A stretch of DNA of 64,000 bases from Ophioderma brevispina (lineage: Eukaryota > Echinodermata > Ophiuroidea > Amphilepidida > Ophiodermatidae): positions 144,102 through 208,101 of the forward strand of contig JAMKCH010012384.1 of assembly GCA_023653785.1 (NCBI GenBank), in the 5' to 3' direction. Made by a program: the position numbers and the translations under genes. Below are positions 58,101 through 64,000 of this stretch, piece after piece. Each line of letters opens with the position of its first letter. Positions within the stretch are counted from its first letter, which is position 1. The notes beneath the pieces are model-generated. The model did not search any database and was not told the origin of the DNA. It saw only the letters and a list, made by a program, of their open reading frames with translations.

Positions 58101-61100
58101 GTGCCCATAGGAGATGGGTATTACAAAAATTCTGGATCCGGAATTTTATAACAAGTTGTGATTGTCTATATGAAGGACTTCGCTTTTGAGCTTAGCTATT
58201 TTCACACAGCAATTAGTATATGGACAAGCATTTGTATAGGCAAAAAACAGGGATTGTTTGAAAATGAGGGCGCTCTCTCGGGAAATCTGGAGACAGCTTT
58301 AAGTGACATCGCTCTTGCCTCAAGACCGAACAAAGTAGTCTACTATAGCGCCGTAACCAATTGTTTGAAATACGCATACCCCAGTACCGGGCGAGTACGA
58401 CCTGCACATGGGCGCATTGTGTGTCATTTAATGTGTTTAGCGGCTGTCTACTGCGTGCGACCTTCACGCCACATTGCAGCAGCGTGTTCGAATCAGTTCA
58501 AACAATGATAACTCCGAGTATAATCAGTCGGGACATCCAATGCGTCAACTCATACTGTCTACAAACCATGTATGGTGAAAGTAACAATTGCTCAAGTTAA
58601 TAGTTGAGTAAACCCACCAGATGAGACATTTTGGTGATACAAATTGATGGAGTGTTGAAGAGTATCTAGGATTGATCATATTTATGGTTATAGCTATATG
58701 GTTATATGGCATATGATTTTCTAATGTGATTATGGCTATAAACCCATTTTTACTGTAGTAGTGCTGGGTAATTGAGTGCTGATAATATAAAACTGGCAAA
58801 ATTTGCATCTAAATTGATGATTTTGTTATTTAGAAATCGCCTGTCAGTACACACGTACACAGAATTAAGTTGGATGTTAACTCTGAGTTGAAGTCATTAG
58901 AACAGATATGCGATACTTCACAACCTTCCAACCAATCATAGCAAGTATTTGCCATGATGTCAGAAAAGTGACAATCCAAAGTTTGAATTCTGAAAAAAAA
59001 CTACATCATAATCATAGGTGGCATGCTCCATCAATTACAGTTAAGGGCACTATCAGTGATCCACCAAAAGAGTCAAAATATCAAACTTTGCAGTAGCTGT
59101 CTAAGAGTGAAGGATGAGATTCTAGAATTTGCATCGGTCCTTTTTCCAAATGCCAAATGAAAAAAACAGGAAGAAAAAGCAGGTCCAAATGATATGAATC
59201 TCATTCGTTTACATGTTGTAGAAAGTGTCGGTCCAGATAGTTAAGACTAAACTACCAGTGTGTATTTGTCTTTTTTAGGATGCTTCAGCCTTTAACTTGC
59301 TGGGTATGTTAGGATAGGTCTGTACTTGTTACAAAATACAAATCTAATTTTGATATTTTTTATTTTTTGTATTTGGCAAATCATTACTCGCTCTTCCCTA
59401 TTGAACAACATCACTAGAATGAAAAATGCCAGTACTCAATTTCCCCTTAAGTATGGAATGACATCATGTGCATGCACGTGGGGACAATGCCTATTTGGTA
59501 AAATCCACCACATGATAGCCATCAGATCGATGCCTTATATCACAAACAAAATAAGCCAGTTTTATAGCATCTAAAGCATGTGAGTGAACCTTGCCAATGA
59601 ATTTCCTGTTTTACAGGTTTTTTGTTGTTTTTCCTCAAACCTGTTCATTGTTTCTCCAGCACTTTGTAATATACGCATCACCAAATATGTCCTCGACTAT
59701 AACCCAGTGATTAAGGGACAGGGTTGTGTTGGTCCACATCCAGTCCATCAGGACTCGTAACTCCAATAAGAATGGTGCTGCTCTCCAACTACGGACAAAA
59801 AATAACATCAACAAAGCGATTATTTCAAGCATTTTGTTTCAGGCTTCCGTACCTTCTCCATTTTGCGCCAGCATTTGGTGACGTACGCATTGCCGTATAT
59901 GTCTTCCACGATGACCCAGTGAGCAAGGGTCAGTGTCGTGTTTGTCCAGAGCCAGTCCATGAGAATACGCAATTCTAGCAGGAATGGAGCGGCCCTCCAG
60001 CTGAGTCAAAAGATGGTAGAAAACATGCATGGTTAAAGTTTTCAAGTTACTTAAGTATTATTGGCCATGGCATTCAAAATTTAATGAAGTATGAGTAATG
60101 ATAACAGAAAGAAGTTCGTCCAAAAAGGTATTCTTGAGGTATTTACCTTTTAATGGTTTCAATTTCCCCATAGAATTTTGTACAGGCACTGTTTCCGCAC
60201 TGTACAAATTGTCAATTTCTCATACACTTTGCCCAGAGAGTTTTTGAAAATTATAATATTGACTAAAACATGTTTTAATTTTTTTCTGAAGTTGTAGATA
60301 AACTATAGTATTAGTTTCATATTTTGAGGTTTGGTTTTGGTTTTGATTTTATATGGTTCCGAAAGTAATATACTTAAATGAACCTTTACTTCTTTGGTCA
60401 TTAGCACAGAAAATGACAAAAATTCAGCTAATGTTAGTACTTTTCGAATCCAATCTTAATAGTTATTTCTAGAGAGAATTACACCTTCAATTTTAACAAA
60501 TAAGGTGTCTGATAAAAAAAAAATCAAATTTTGAAAATTCTCTCACCAGATATTTTTATTAAGAATAGCCTAACAACCTAGAAAAAGAGGAATTCTGACA
60601 ACATTTACAGAAGGCAGCCCATGACATGGAACTAACAAAATACTTCTATCAAAAAGACATGCAAATAAATTAAAATTGTGAAACACATCCTCAACAAAAC
60701 TTAATGTTCACTTACCCATAGAATGCAAACAGGTTGATGAGGTTGTAACTCTTGCAGAGGCAGTTGCCAAGGATACGCGTAGGGTAACCTGACCGCACCT
60801 GGAAAGCCGACAAGCCAAAATACACACACTTGAAGAAATACCACAGCTGAGCCGGGGTGTTATCAATGAATTTCCTGAAATTGTTAATGAAATGAACACA
60901 TTTATATTAACATAAAAGGATAAATTCGTATGGAATAGTTAGAAACTGGTAATAGCCAGCAGTACTCGTCAGCATAAATGACTGCCTTATTTTGGTGAAA
61001 CTTGGGGACATCATATTTACATGGGGAAATGCCTCCATATCATTGATTCCCCAATAAGCAACTCTACTAACTTTGCCAGCAAGTACCATGGAATAATAAT

Positions 61101-62758
61101 CTGTGTAAGGCAGTTTTTGATGGGTAGGACACATCCTCCAAGTGTCCCTGACAAACCACTCAATTTTACACGCCCTGTACTCGCAATCCATTAACAACTG
61201 CTAAGTCAAAGATCACAAGATTCATGCAATTCATATGCAAGTTAAGGCTTCATTTTTAGAGGGCTCCCAAATGCCGCTTGCACAAATTGAATACAGGTAC
61301 ACATTAGGGGAATCCCACATGAAATTTGTGAAATTAACCAAATCAATAGAATCTTGTACAAAGGCAAATATGAGGGTCTTTATTTAAATGGAGCAGATAT
61401 TGATTGCCTGAACCAAAATGAAAACTTCAAAATTCCTGTGAAAGCTGTTTGAATATACTTTTTAATTAACAATTTTAAAAGCTACCTTGGCCAGCTTAAA
61501 AAAAACCAAAACATATTTTGGAACATTTATTTCAACTTGCGGTGTGTACAAAGGGTAAGGTGTAGTCAGAAGACGGTCAATCAAAAGACAGTCAGAAGAT
61601 ACCACTAAGAATATTTCATAGGCCATGGTTCTTAATTTTAGGTCAAATGATAATGTGAAAGGAAACACTTAAGTTATCATGAAAATTTATAGGAAGTAAT
61701 CATTCATGAACAAATACAAACCTGTCGTTTAAGTCTGGCAAGATGAAGAAAAAATACACATGTACTACAACCACCATGACGATAAGAAAGATGAACTTGC
61801 CGGTGACACTTTTGCGAAGGTAGATGCCGCGATCGATGATCATGAGGACAAACTGGACGATAAGTAGGATGAGGAACGTGGTTGGGATGGAGTTACTCAT
61901 GATCAGCTGGGTTACATCGGACTGTGTCGATTGCTCCTGTAGCAAGGATCAATTGAAATGTATTACAAAAATTTGATTTGACATTTTATTATAAGTAGGA
62001 ATTTTTGCTGTTCTCAATGCTCTTCTACCAGAGTAATTTTTTAGGTAAAAATACTGCAAGTTAAAACTTGCAAGATTCCCCTGGCCAGTTGGTAAGAGAG
62101 AGAGTTTGCACAGGTGGAGATGAACGGCTGATTGGTAAGAGAGAGTTTGCACACATTTTTGGGGGAATAAGAGCAAAAAAATCTGAATACGCAAAGTATA
62201 ACCTTTGACCTTTGGCCTACAGACCTGTCTGTCACAGTGCAAATAATAGTAGATACTAAGGTCCTGTAGTGCAAGCGTCCTCTAGATCAGGTCAGGGGTC
62301 TGATGGTTACAGGTGGAGACAGACAGAAAGACTGATGGACAGAAGACAGATTTCGCTATGACAAAATCCCCCATGCCCTTTTGGGCCAGGGGGATAAAAA
62401 ACAGAAGAAAACAAAACATAATTCATTTCCAATGAGCATTTTATAATGTAAAACCACCAACATGGTTTCCAATAAAACCTCTGCACCTGGGGCTACTTTA
62501 GTGGCCCTTGATTTTAGACCAATTCCTTCTAGCCCCATGTTTAACCAAGTGTAACTTCACAAGTATTTCCCAACACAAGAACCTGACTGCAGAAATCATT
62601 TCACCTCCCAACTTACCCCAAATGCCCATGATGCAAATGCCACAATGAGGAAGTTCAAGAGGTCACAAAGGAACATAGGCACATACACATCGGTCACTGC
62701 TGTGTAGGTTGGGTCTACCATGTGATTGTAGAAGTCCTTAAGAGGCTGGAAGAAACTC
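33864..62758 (-). CDS. Piezo: PIEZO mechanosensitive channel, C-terminal part (gene span, 11 exons)
   Basis: This is the C-terminal portion of a PIEZO channel, the trimeric plasma-membrane cation channel opened by membrane tension. Eleven exons on the minus strand carry successive family blocks: TAVTDVYV, DRGIYLRKS, GYPTRILGN, the anchor with MDW and VED, IIWFPLI (outer helix), SPPSREAL in the cap, VVGKFVR (inner helix), and the terminal LIFLYRSPETLI. Exon phases fit at every junction. With two single-base deletions allowed for (exons at 48042-47954 and 34115-33864), the chain is 1768 nt, which is 588 codons plus stop after the first split codon. Family members are about 2100-2900 residues, so most of the blade lies beyond position 64000. 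Introns reach 7 kb and are full of MITEs. Two exons are repeated by probable assembly error, and one pair is a probable mutually exclusive pair. The family call is very safe; whether the gene is intact is less certain. Confidence 0.96.
35324..35522 (-). CDS. Piezo: Piezo exon, end of cap to inner helix
   Basis: Exon of 199 bp, with acceptor AATTATAG and donor GTAAGTAT. It encodes GEKDYSNMGILLTRGEVEQL and continues to LLSHFVIERVASELFAPLSS, then YG. It aligns with the end of the cap, where most PIEZOs have DY..(V/I)..(L/I).R, then (D/N)DK(V/I)SP...LG.LAGYGI. The DK(V/I)SPP core is replaced by ERVASELF, a notable divergence, while the YGI join and the phases (two bases in, two out) are kept. Confidence 0.88.
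35583..35622. repeat. Trinucleotide microsatellite (ACT)n
   Basis: About a dozen ACT units, the later ones perfect. It is about 60 bp from the acceptor of the Piezo exon at 35522, close to where a branch point would lie. Confidence 0.9.
35695..35835 (+). repeat. Dispersed repeat, inverted partner at 38385-38525
   Basis: Shares GCAGAAATATG(C/T)CTAATTTGC, CAATGCATTT and AGTCCGAG with the reverse complement of 38385-38525. Function unknown; both copies lie in one Piezo intron and could pair in the pre-mRNA. Confidence 0.6.
36365..36688 (-). mobile_element. TTAAAGGG-ended MITE family, copy 2
   Basis: Bounded by TTAAAGGGGG and the complement (CCCTTTAA), TTAA at both ends, as with piggyBac-type targets. 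Related to 57177-57520 in opposite orientation. Inside a Piezo intron. Confidence 0.65.
36689..38384. other. Piezo intron segment without recognised feature
   Basis: Unique AT-rich sequence. One run of nine or more G near 36779. No exon-like homology found on either strand. Confidence 0.5.
38560..38690. repeat. Palindromic MITE-like hairpin
   Basis: GATGTGAGAAATATTGCCCC and GATCTTGAGA on the left pair with TCTCAAGATC, GGGGCAATATTTTCTC and CCCACAT on the right around a 25-bp loop. Confidence 0.75.
39843..40565. mobile_element. Foldback element, 0.72 kb, with nested palindrome
   Basis: Outer arms pair: TTAAAGGGACATAATGG, AATTGACATAATGAAAAGG, ACCCTTACTGAAATCACTTC and CAGGAAGAGTCCA have reverse-complement partners at 40440-40565. 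A relative without the central palindrome is at 63289-63690. No coding capacity. Confidence 0.8.
40049..40199. mobile_element. Palindromic hAT-like MITE, 151 bp
   Basis: Ends GGTAGATGTTTCATATAGAA and its complement. Perfect 8-bp duplication GCATGTTG at 40041-40048 and 40200-40207. Stem of about 65 bp including ATGCAAATGAGGTATT. The related copy at 63455-63480 has the site without this insertion. Confidence 0.9.
40651..41080. repeat. Two direct copies of a G-rich repeat
   Basis: AAAGGGTGGGGGTCAAACCC and TTTTCAGTATAAAGGGTGCC occur in 40651-40806 and again in 40976-41080. Both end CCCACTGC(C)(T/C)ACTATGG; the left edge of copy 1 has a partial complement of that end (CTGTGGGCAGT). Confidence 0.75.
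41081..42228. other. Piezo intron segment without recognised feature
   Basis: No repeat pair and no coding similarity seen here. Confidence 0.5.
42505..42584 (-). CDS. Piezo: Piezo cap exon, tandem copy 3 (probable false duplication)
   Basis: Same 80-bp exon and splice sites as the two copies above it. This unit lacks the 162-bp MITE insertion found in the other two, and its flank carries a few SNPs, as expected for the other haplotype. Being on the contig that runs on to the final exons, it may be the copy actually joined to exon 35522-35324. Confidence 0.75.
42798..42917. mobile_element. Left part of TTAA-type element (cut by spacer)
   Basis: Starts AGACACTATCAGTGATTTG after TTAA (42794-42797). 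The right end is at 45528. Repeated at 43669-43788. An allele without it is at 44536-44539. Confidence 0.75.
42918..42937. other. 20-A spacer, probable converted gap
   Basis: Exactly 20 A between GACCAGAAGC and GAAAATGACAC. At 45292 the left flank continues GACCAGAAGCAACC, and at 42220 the right flank is preceded by GAGT. Confidence 0.75.
42964..43120. mobile_element. CGGATCC-ended MITE, 157 bp, with empty-site proof
   Basis: Ends CAATGGCGGATCCAGG and CCTGGATCCGCGCCTG. Flanked by GCATG (42959-42963, 43121-43125). At 42254 the same locus reads GAGCATGTGC without it. A second copy is at 43835-43991. A related end (CCTGGATCCGCCCCTG) is at 51964. Confidence 0.9.
43376..43455 (-). CDS. Piezo: Piezo cap exon, tandem copy 2 (probable false duplication)
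   Basis: Same 80-bp exon and splice sites as at 44326-44247, in the middle unit of an 871-bp tandem array. This unit is bounded on both sides by runs of exactly 20 A. The coding sequence is unchanged. Probably a redundant contig. Confidence 0.7.
43789..43808. other. 20-A spacer, probable converted gap
   Basis: Same flanks and the same length (20 A) as the spacer at 42918-42937. Confidence 0.75.
44247..44326 (-). CDS. Piezo: Piezo cap exon (FPPYIMVPAGG), tandem copy nearest upstream
   Basis: Exon of 80 bp, with acceptor TTCCCACAG and donor GTAAGCAC. It encodes TLLNIFPPYIMVPAGGTPEP, then VEQLLP and a split Lys codon. The family shows a (I/L)FP.Y(V/I).AP segment followed by (K/V)QLL here. Three copies stand 871 bp apart. 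With 80 bp each, two or three copies in one mRNA would shift the frame, so at most one can be used. Confidence 0.85.
44810..44935 (-). CDS. Piezo: Piezo cap exon, copy 2 (probable false duplication)
   Basis: Second copy of the 126-bp cap exon, with the same splice sites and the same 42 residues, in a 998-bp direct repeat of exon plus flanks. Since 126 is a multiple of three, splicing in both copies would stay in frame and add 42 residues to the cap. However, a 20-A spacer lies between the two copies (45270-45289) and the flanks differ like alleles. I therefore think it is the other haplotype placed in tandem and not a second exon. Confidence 0.7.
45270..45291. other. A spacer (20 A plus AA of the right flank)
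   Basis: 22 A between AAGGGCAGG and GACCAGAAGC. The right flank elsewhere (42905) is TAAGACCAGAAGC, so two of the A belong to it and the spacer is again 20. Confidence 0.7.
45292..45528. mobile_element. Right part of TTAA-type element
   Basis: Ends CAAATCACTGATAGTGTCT followed by TTAA (45529-45532). Inner sequence matches the reverse complement of 31340-31560. The terminal 19 bp are the inverse of the left end at 42798. Confidence 0.75.
45808..45933 (-). CDS. Piezo: Piezo cap exon, copy 1
   Basis: Exon of 126 bp, with acceptor TTTGCCAG and donor GTAAGTAA. It encodes the beta-rich cap stretch DSDSSLVTSTVSNERSLTLT followed by SDNGTIRKALVDQLNYTTTN. The first base completes the Arg codon from the preceding exon and the last two (GT) join the next exon as Val. 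It is repeated 998 bp lower (44935-44810) with an identical translation. Its phase and position fit the family cap. Confidence 0.9.
46191..46860. repeat. Piezo intron with loose 135-bp repeats
   Basis: TTTTTGCATAAATTATGCAAAT or close variants occur near 46358, 46482 and 46616, spaced about 130 bp apart, with (A/T)AATATGCAAT near the first two. Degenerate minisatellite. Confidence 0.55.
46876..47045 (-). CDS. Piezo: Piezo cap exon (SPPSRE block)
   Basis: Exon of 170 bp, with acceptor TTCCTTCAG and donor GTGAGA. It encodes DARTFLSAFKAEDVYNISIT, then GNSANTWGISPPSREALIED and a stretch ending in VKFRYSFTR. The W.ISPPS(R/K) motif is diagnostic of the extracellular C-terminal cap of PIEZO, which sits above the pore. 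Phase 0 in, two bases out. Confidence 0.95.
47954..48042 (-). CDS. Piezo: Piezo cap exon with apparent 1-nt deletion (TMSAQ block)
   Basis: Exon of 89 bp, with acceptor TTCTTACAG and donor GTGAGT. The family motif FTMSAQ is visible, followed by EQNLKVLDQNEYKSLTSQFD. Entering in phase 0 from the previous exon, the reading meets a stop after four codons, because a run of T has four bases where five would give the family's Pro-Ile/Leu-Phe-Thr-Met. With that one base the exon would be 90 bp (30 codons) and the phases would fit on both sides. I read this as a homopolymer indel in the assembly; a real lesion is the alternative. Confidence 0.85.
48170..48350 (+). repeat. Dispersed hairpin family, left arm copy
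   Basis: Matches 53650-53830 at about 85%: AGAGCAATTTTAAGCA, GGCGACACAATTTTGACA, AAGAGCTATTACCTC, TTTGTATGTTATAGTG. Its end includes the acceptor region of no known exon. Confidence 0.7.
48805..48858. repeat. 18-bp tandem repeat, three copies
   Basis: Units GTGATCACTGAAATGGAA, GCGATCACTGAAACAGAA and GCGATCACTGATACTACG, each with the palindrome TGATCA or CGATCAC. Confidence 0.85.
49300..50140. repeat. Polypyrimidine tract, about 840 bp
   Basis: The plus strand is almost only C and T (CTCTCT, TCCCTC). Four or more internal copies of TCAACATTTCC(C/T)CCTCTA followed by A(A/T)A(A)(A/G)TACGTTTTCTC recur at 49347, 49484, 49753 and 49859. ORFs here are Ser/Leu/Phe/Pro repeats in every frame, not genes. 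On the Piezo transcript strand it is polypurine. Confidence 0.9.
52180..52330 (+). repeat. Dispersed hairpin family, right arm copy
   Basis: Matches 53870-54020: AATGAAATTTCAT, GTCAAAAGTGTGT, GCCATTGATA, AATAAATGAGAC, CAAACAGCTGTG. Confidence 0.7.
52980..53052. repeat. (AC)n microsatellite
   Basis: Mostly ACACAC with small breaks, 60 bp from the donor of the Piezo exon at 53115. A shorter one is at 52672-52693. Confidence 0.9.
53115..53300 (-). CDS. Piezo: Piezo exon, outer pore helix
   Basis: Exon of 186 bp (62 codons, phase 0 to phase 0), with acceptor TTCTTCAG and donor GTAAGA. It starts EYPVPRGQQKGKVVKYLQGG, a basic linker followed by the conserved VKY.GG block. A hydrophobic helix with IIWFPLIIISLSN follows, which is the outer pore-lining helix of PIEZO. 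It ends in PPADATVSLQFGGYE, the entry into the cap. It joins directly to the KCWR end of either anchor exon across an intron of about 6.3 kb. Confidence 0.95.
53650..54025. mobile_element. Hairpin MITE with both arms
   Basis: GCAATGGCGACACAATTTTGACAACT on the left (20-base core shared) pairs with AGTTGTCAAAAGTGTGTTGCC on the right. Separate left and right arms occur at 48170 and 52180. Confidence 0.7.
54026..57176. other. Piezo intron segment, no gene recognised
   Basis: Apart from the hairpin at 55157 I see no feature. The short ORFs on both strands lack similarity to known families. Confidence 0.5.
55157..55225. repeat. Perfect 19-bp inverted repeat
   Basis: ACCCAACATAAACCTAACA and its exact complement separated by about 30 bp. 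No T run for a Pol III transcript. Inside a Piezo intron. Confidence 0.85.
57177..57520 (+). mobile_element. TTAAAGGG-ended MITE family, copy 3
   Basis: Starts CTAAAGGTCCATGCCGATC, ends GGGCCATCCCCCTTTAAA. Best-preserved comparison for the copies at 15820 and 36365. Confidence 0.65.
57521..59040. other. Piezo intron segment, no gene recognised
   Basis: A plus-strand ORF at 58158-58508 has no family I recognise and no splice context. Nothing else seen. Confidence 0.5.
59045..59390 (+). mobile_element. TTAA-type dispersed element, copy near the anchor exons
   Basis: Begins GGGCACTATCAGTGATCC after TTAA (59041-59044). It contains AGTGAAGGATGAGAT, CTGGGTATGTTAGG and ends near GGCAAATCATT. It lies 250 bp past the donor of anchor exon B. 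Confidence 0.65.
59641..59788 (-). CDS. Piezo: Piezo anchor exon, version B (probable mutually exclusive exon)
   Basis: Exon of 148 bp, from 59788 to 59641, with acceptor TCCGTAG and donor CAG followed by GTTTGAG. It encodes the same anchor segment as version A with ten replacements out of 49: I12V, L17M, T24S, A26N, Y35F, N37D, V40I, K46N, M47N and K49Q. The last four codons lose three charged or bulky residues (KMEK to NNEQ), close to the anchor-to-outer-helix linker. No stop or indel is present and both splice sites are intact. This divergence, with preserved frame, argues for an old, selected duplicate and not an assembly copy. Which version is used, and when, cannot be seen here. Confidence 0.92.
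59789..59852 (-). promoter_or_regulatory. 64-bp intron separating the two anchor exons
   Basis: It has GTACGG at its upstream end and CCGTAG at its downstream end. At 64 bp it is far shorter than any other Piezo intron here (hundreds to thousands of bp). An intron this short may leave too little room between donor and branch point, a known way (alpha-tropomyosin type) of stopping two neighbouring exons from being joined. The mechanism is inference. Confidence 0.6.
59853..60000 (-). CDS. Piezo: Piezo anchor exon, version A (probable mutually exclusive exon)
   Basis: Exon of 148 bp, from 60000 to 59853. The acceptor is GACTCAG and the donor AAG followed by GTACGG. It encodes WRAAPFLLELRILMDWLWTN, then TTLTLAHWVIVEDIYGNAYV, then TKCWRKMEK. 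This is the PIEZO anchor, which wedges under the pore and links the blade to the outer helix; the conserved MDW, TTL and VED motifs are all present. It has the same length (148) and the same phases (one base in, codon boundary out) as the exon 64 bp downstream, with 39 of 49 codons encoding the same residue. Because 148 is not a multiple of 3, including both or neither would shift the frame, so exactly one can be used. Confidence 0.93.
60716..60874 (-). CDS. Piezo: Piezo exon, beam-to-anchor segment (GYPTRILGN)
   Basis: Exon of 159 bp. The acceptor is TTTCAG and the donor GTAAGTG. The peptide includes AQLWYFFKCVYFGLSAFQ, SGYPTRILGN and SYNLINLFAFYG, a near-universal PIEZO block (LWY..KC.YFGLSA.Q.R.GYPTR.LGN, then NLFLFQGF). 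It ends with two bases, GG, which either of the two following alternative exons completes to Gly. This is the constant upstream partner of the alternative pair. Confidence 0.95.
61722..61936 (-). CDS. Piezo: Piezo exon, last blade helices (DRGIYLRK block)
   Basis: Exon of 215 bp with an acceptor CTACAG before 61936 and a GTTTGT donor after 61722. It encodes two hydrophobic helices around the block VLMIIDRGIYLRKSVTGK, then HVYFFFILPDLNDR. In the family this is the QF..M..DRALYLRK..LGK segment followed by FFILP. It starts in phase 0 and leaves two bases (AG) that the next exon completes to Arg. No lesion is visible. Confidence 0.95.
62617..62758 (-). CDS. Piezo: Piezo exon, transmembrane helix of last blade repeat
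   Basis: Exon of 142 bp, read from 62758 to 62617. It starts with the last base of a split codon after an acceptor AG at 62760-62759 and ends at GGG before a GTAAGT donor. The peptide contains VDPTYTAVTDVYVPMFLCDL and ends in ASWAFG, matching the conserved PIEZO block in which TAVTDVYV is followed by a hydrophobic helix and WAFG. The exon ends in phase 0 and joins the next one cleanly. It is the most upstream Piezo exon in the window; I found no coding homology between it and 64000. Confidence 0.93.
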
Positions 62759-62804
62759 CTACAGTGATGAAGAAAACAGAAAAGTCAGTTTTGTGGTACT
62801 AATG

Positions 62805-62952
62805 GGGAGTTTCCGTAACCTGACCCATCTGACACACTTATGAATTCGGAAACCCTAACGGAATAAAAGTGCTTTATTCCATGAAGGGTTTCTGAATTCA
62901 TAAGCGTGTCAGAAAAAAGTGTGTCAGATGGGTCAGGTTACGGAAACTCCCA
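62805..62952. mobile_element. Palindromic hAT-like MITE in Piezo intron
   Basis: Ends GGGAGTTTCCGTAACCTGAC and complement. Perfect 8-bp duplication TACTAATG at 62797-62804 and 62953-62960. The stem of about 60 bp includes CCCATCTGACACACTT. It lies 39 bp from the acceptor of the exon starting at 62758, upstream in the transcript. Confidence 0.9.
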
Positions 62953-63288
62953 TACTAATGCACTAGTCACTTAATTTTACTATCCCCTACTACAGGACAT
63001 GTTGGGAAATAAATGGTGGGATGTATATTGTGGGAATGCCTTTGCAATTCATAACACGTACAATTACAGTGGAACGTTAAAACTGTTGAAGTTGATAACA
63101 TGCAGAATCGGTCACAGATGGTGCAAAACACTGATAAAAAGAATAAAAAGAGAGATTAAACTGCATTTTTAAATACTTTAAGGGTGACAAATTACCATGG
63201 TAGGAAAAGACAGAATGAAAGAAATAAGCGATTTTGAAGACAACTTGCATCTGTTGTGCTATTTTCTTGAATAGAGTGATTACTTGAT

Positions 63289-63690
63289 TGACACAATGGC
63301 GTGAAAAATGTGAAATGGGCCCTTACTGAAATCACTTCCACAAATTTGAACACAATTTGGGTGTATACATTTTGTAAAAAGGGAAAACTAATATTATTTT
63401 CCTTGTAAGCTTCACTTCTCAACCAACGATGCTGACATTACTGCAGCATTTCTTCAAACTTGAAAAGCATCCAGTCATCAGCACACAGACCATTGCTATT
63501 GTATATGTGTGCTAATCTCGGCTAATCCACCTTTCACTTGTCCGATCAATATCTTATTACAAGCCACAACCTCTTGCTGTTTTTACAGAATGTAAACATC
63601 AAAATTGCTTTCAAATTTGTTTAATTGATTTCAATAAGGGTCTATTTCATTATGTCTGAATATTTTTTCAAACCACTGTGTCTCTTTAAG
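63289..63690. mobile_element. Foldback relative without nested palindrome
   Basis: Matches 39860-40560: CCTTACTGAAATCACTTCCAC, AAACTTGAAAAGCAT, ACAGACCATTGCTATTGTAT, CTTTCACTTG. It skips from AAGCATCC to AGTCATCAG where the other copy has the 151-bp MITE. Confidence 0.75.
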
Positions 63691-63825
63691 AGGAGATAAA
63701 AGGTTCTCTTTTAAAAAAGCATAGTGCAATATAAACTTGAAAAAGCCCTAGCATGTGTATTTGGAATTTATACTCAGGGAAACAAAGTTGTGATTTCTTA
63801 CAATTCCTTAACTGAGAAAAGAGGA

Positions 63826-64000
63826 ATTACAACAAAGGGAAATGAGGAGGTCAACCTCAGGTGTACAATTGCTACAAAGAGAAAATGAGGTGGTCAACCT
63901 CAGATGTGGAATTGTTTCAAAGGGAAATAAGGATGTCAACCTCAGGTGTACAACTGCTACAGAAGGGAAATAAGGTGGTCAACCTCAGGTGTGGAATTGC
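63826..64000. repeat. 43-bp minisatellite, four copies, cut by window end
   Basis: Units of 42-43 bp with GGTCAACCTCAGGTGT and AAGGGAAAT(A/G)AGG; alternate units end in GTACAATTGC or GTGGAATTG. Confidence 0.85.

Noticed and set aside
58158..58508. 116-codon plus-strand ORF
   Set aside because: No recognisable domain, no splice or promoter context, in an intron of Piezo on the opposite strand. Its length is possible by chance.

Overview
This is eukaryotic nuclear DNA, AT-rich, intron-rich and full of transposons. Nothing bacterial is present (no operons, no dense ORFs). The repeat types (tRNA-derived SINE, CR1/L2-like and I/Jockey-like LINEs, Tc1/mariner, hAT-like and TTAA-flanked MITEs, large foldback elements) and the level of Piezo similarity suggest a marine invertebrate, perhaps an ambulacrarian (echinoderm or hemichordate). 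That placement is inference.

The one protein-coding gene I can support is the C-terminal part of a PIEZO mechanosensitive cation channel on the minus strand, from about 62758 down to a stop codon at 33866-33864. I resolved eleven consecutive coding exons with AG/GT splice sites. They cover the last transmembrane helices of the blade, the anchor, the outer pore helix, the extracellular cap, the inner pore helix and the C-terminal domain. Together they make 1768 nt, or 588 codons plus stop, once two apparent 1-nt deletions are allowed for. The rest of the gene lies beyond the right edge.

The anchor segment is encoded twice, by two adjacent diverged 148-bp exons (60000-59853 and 59788-59641). 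They have the same length and phase, about 80% amino-acid identity, and a 64-bp intron between them. This is the signature of mutually exclusive exons, since using both or neither breaks the frame. It is the most interesting biological signal in the window.

The cap exons are also duplicated (one twice, one three times), but these copies are almost identical and lie next to runs of A that are exactly 20 nt beyond flanking sequence. I read these runs as scaffold gaps with N converted to A, joining unmerged, overlapping contigs of two haplotypes. The copies differ by presence or absence of two transposons. The same spacer and duplication pattern occurs at 5915-8000.

Layout: 1-1950 nothing recognised; 1949-3567 Tc1/mariner relic; 3846-5724 foldback with a SINE and a nested MITE; 5915-7440 falsely duplicated RT fragment and LINE endonuclease; 7500-14600 one LINE split by at least three insertions; 14780-15417 TIR element; 17099-22018 a 4.9-kb imperfect foldback; 22540-25030 a second LINE relic; 25405-33454 MITEs, minisatellites and a second SINE; 33864-62758 Piezo with TE-rich introns; 62805-64000 a palindromic MITE, a foldback relative and a minisatellite. 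All coordinates and splice sites were read by eye, and no database search was possible.
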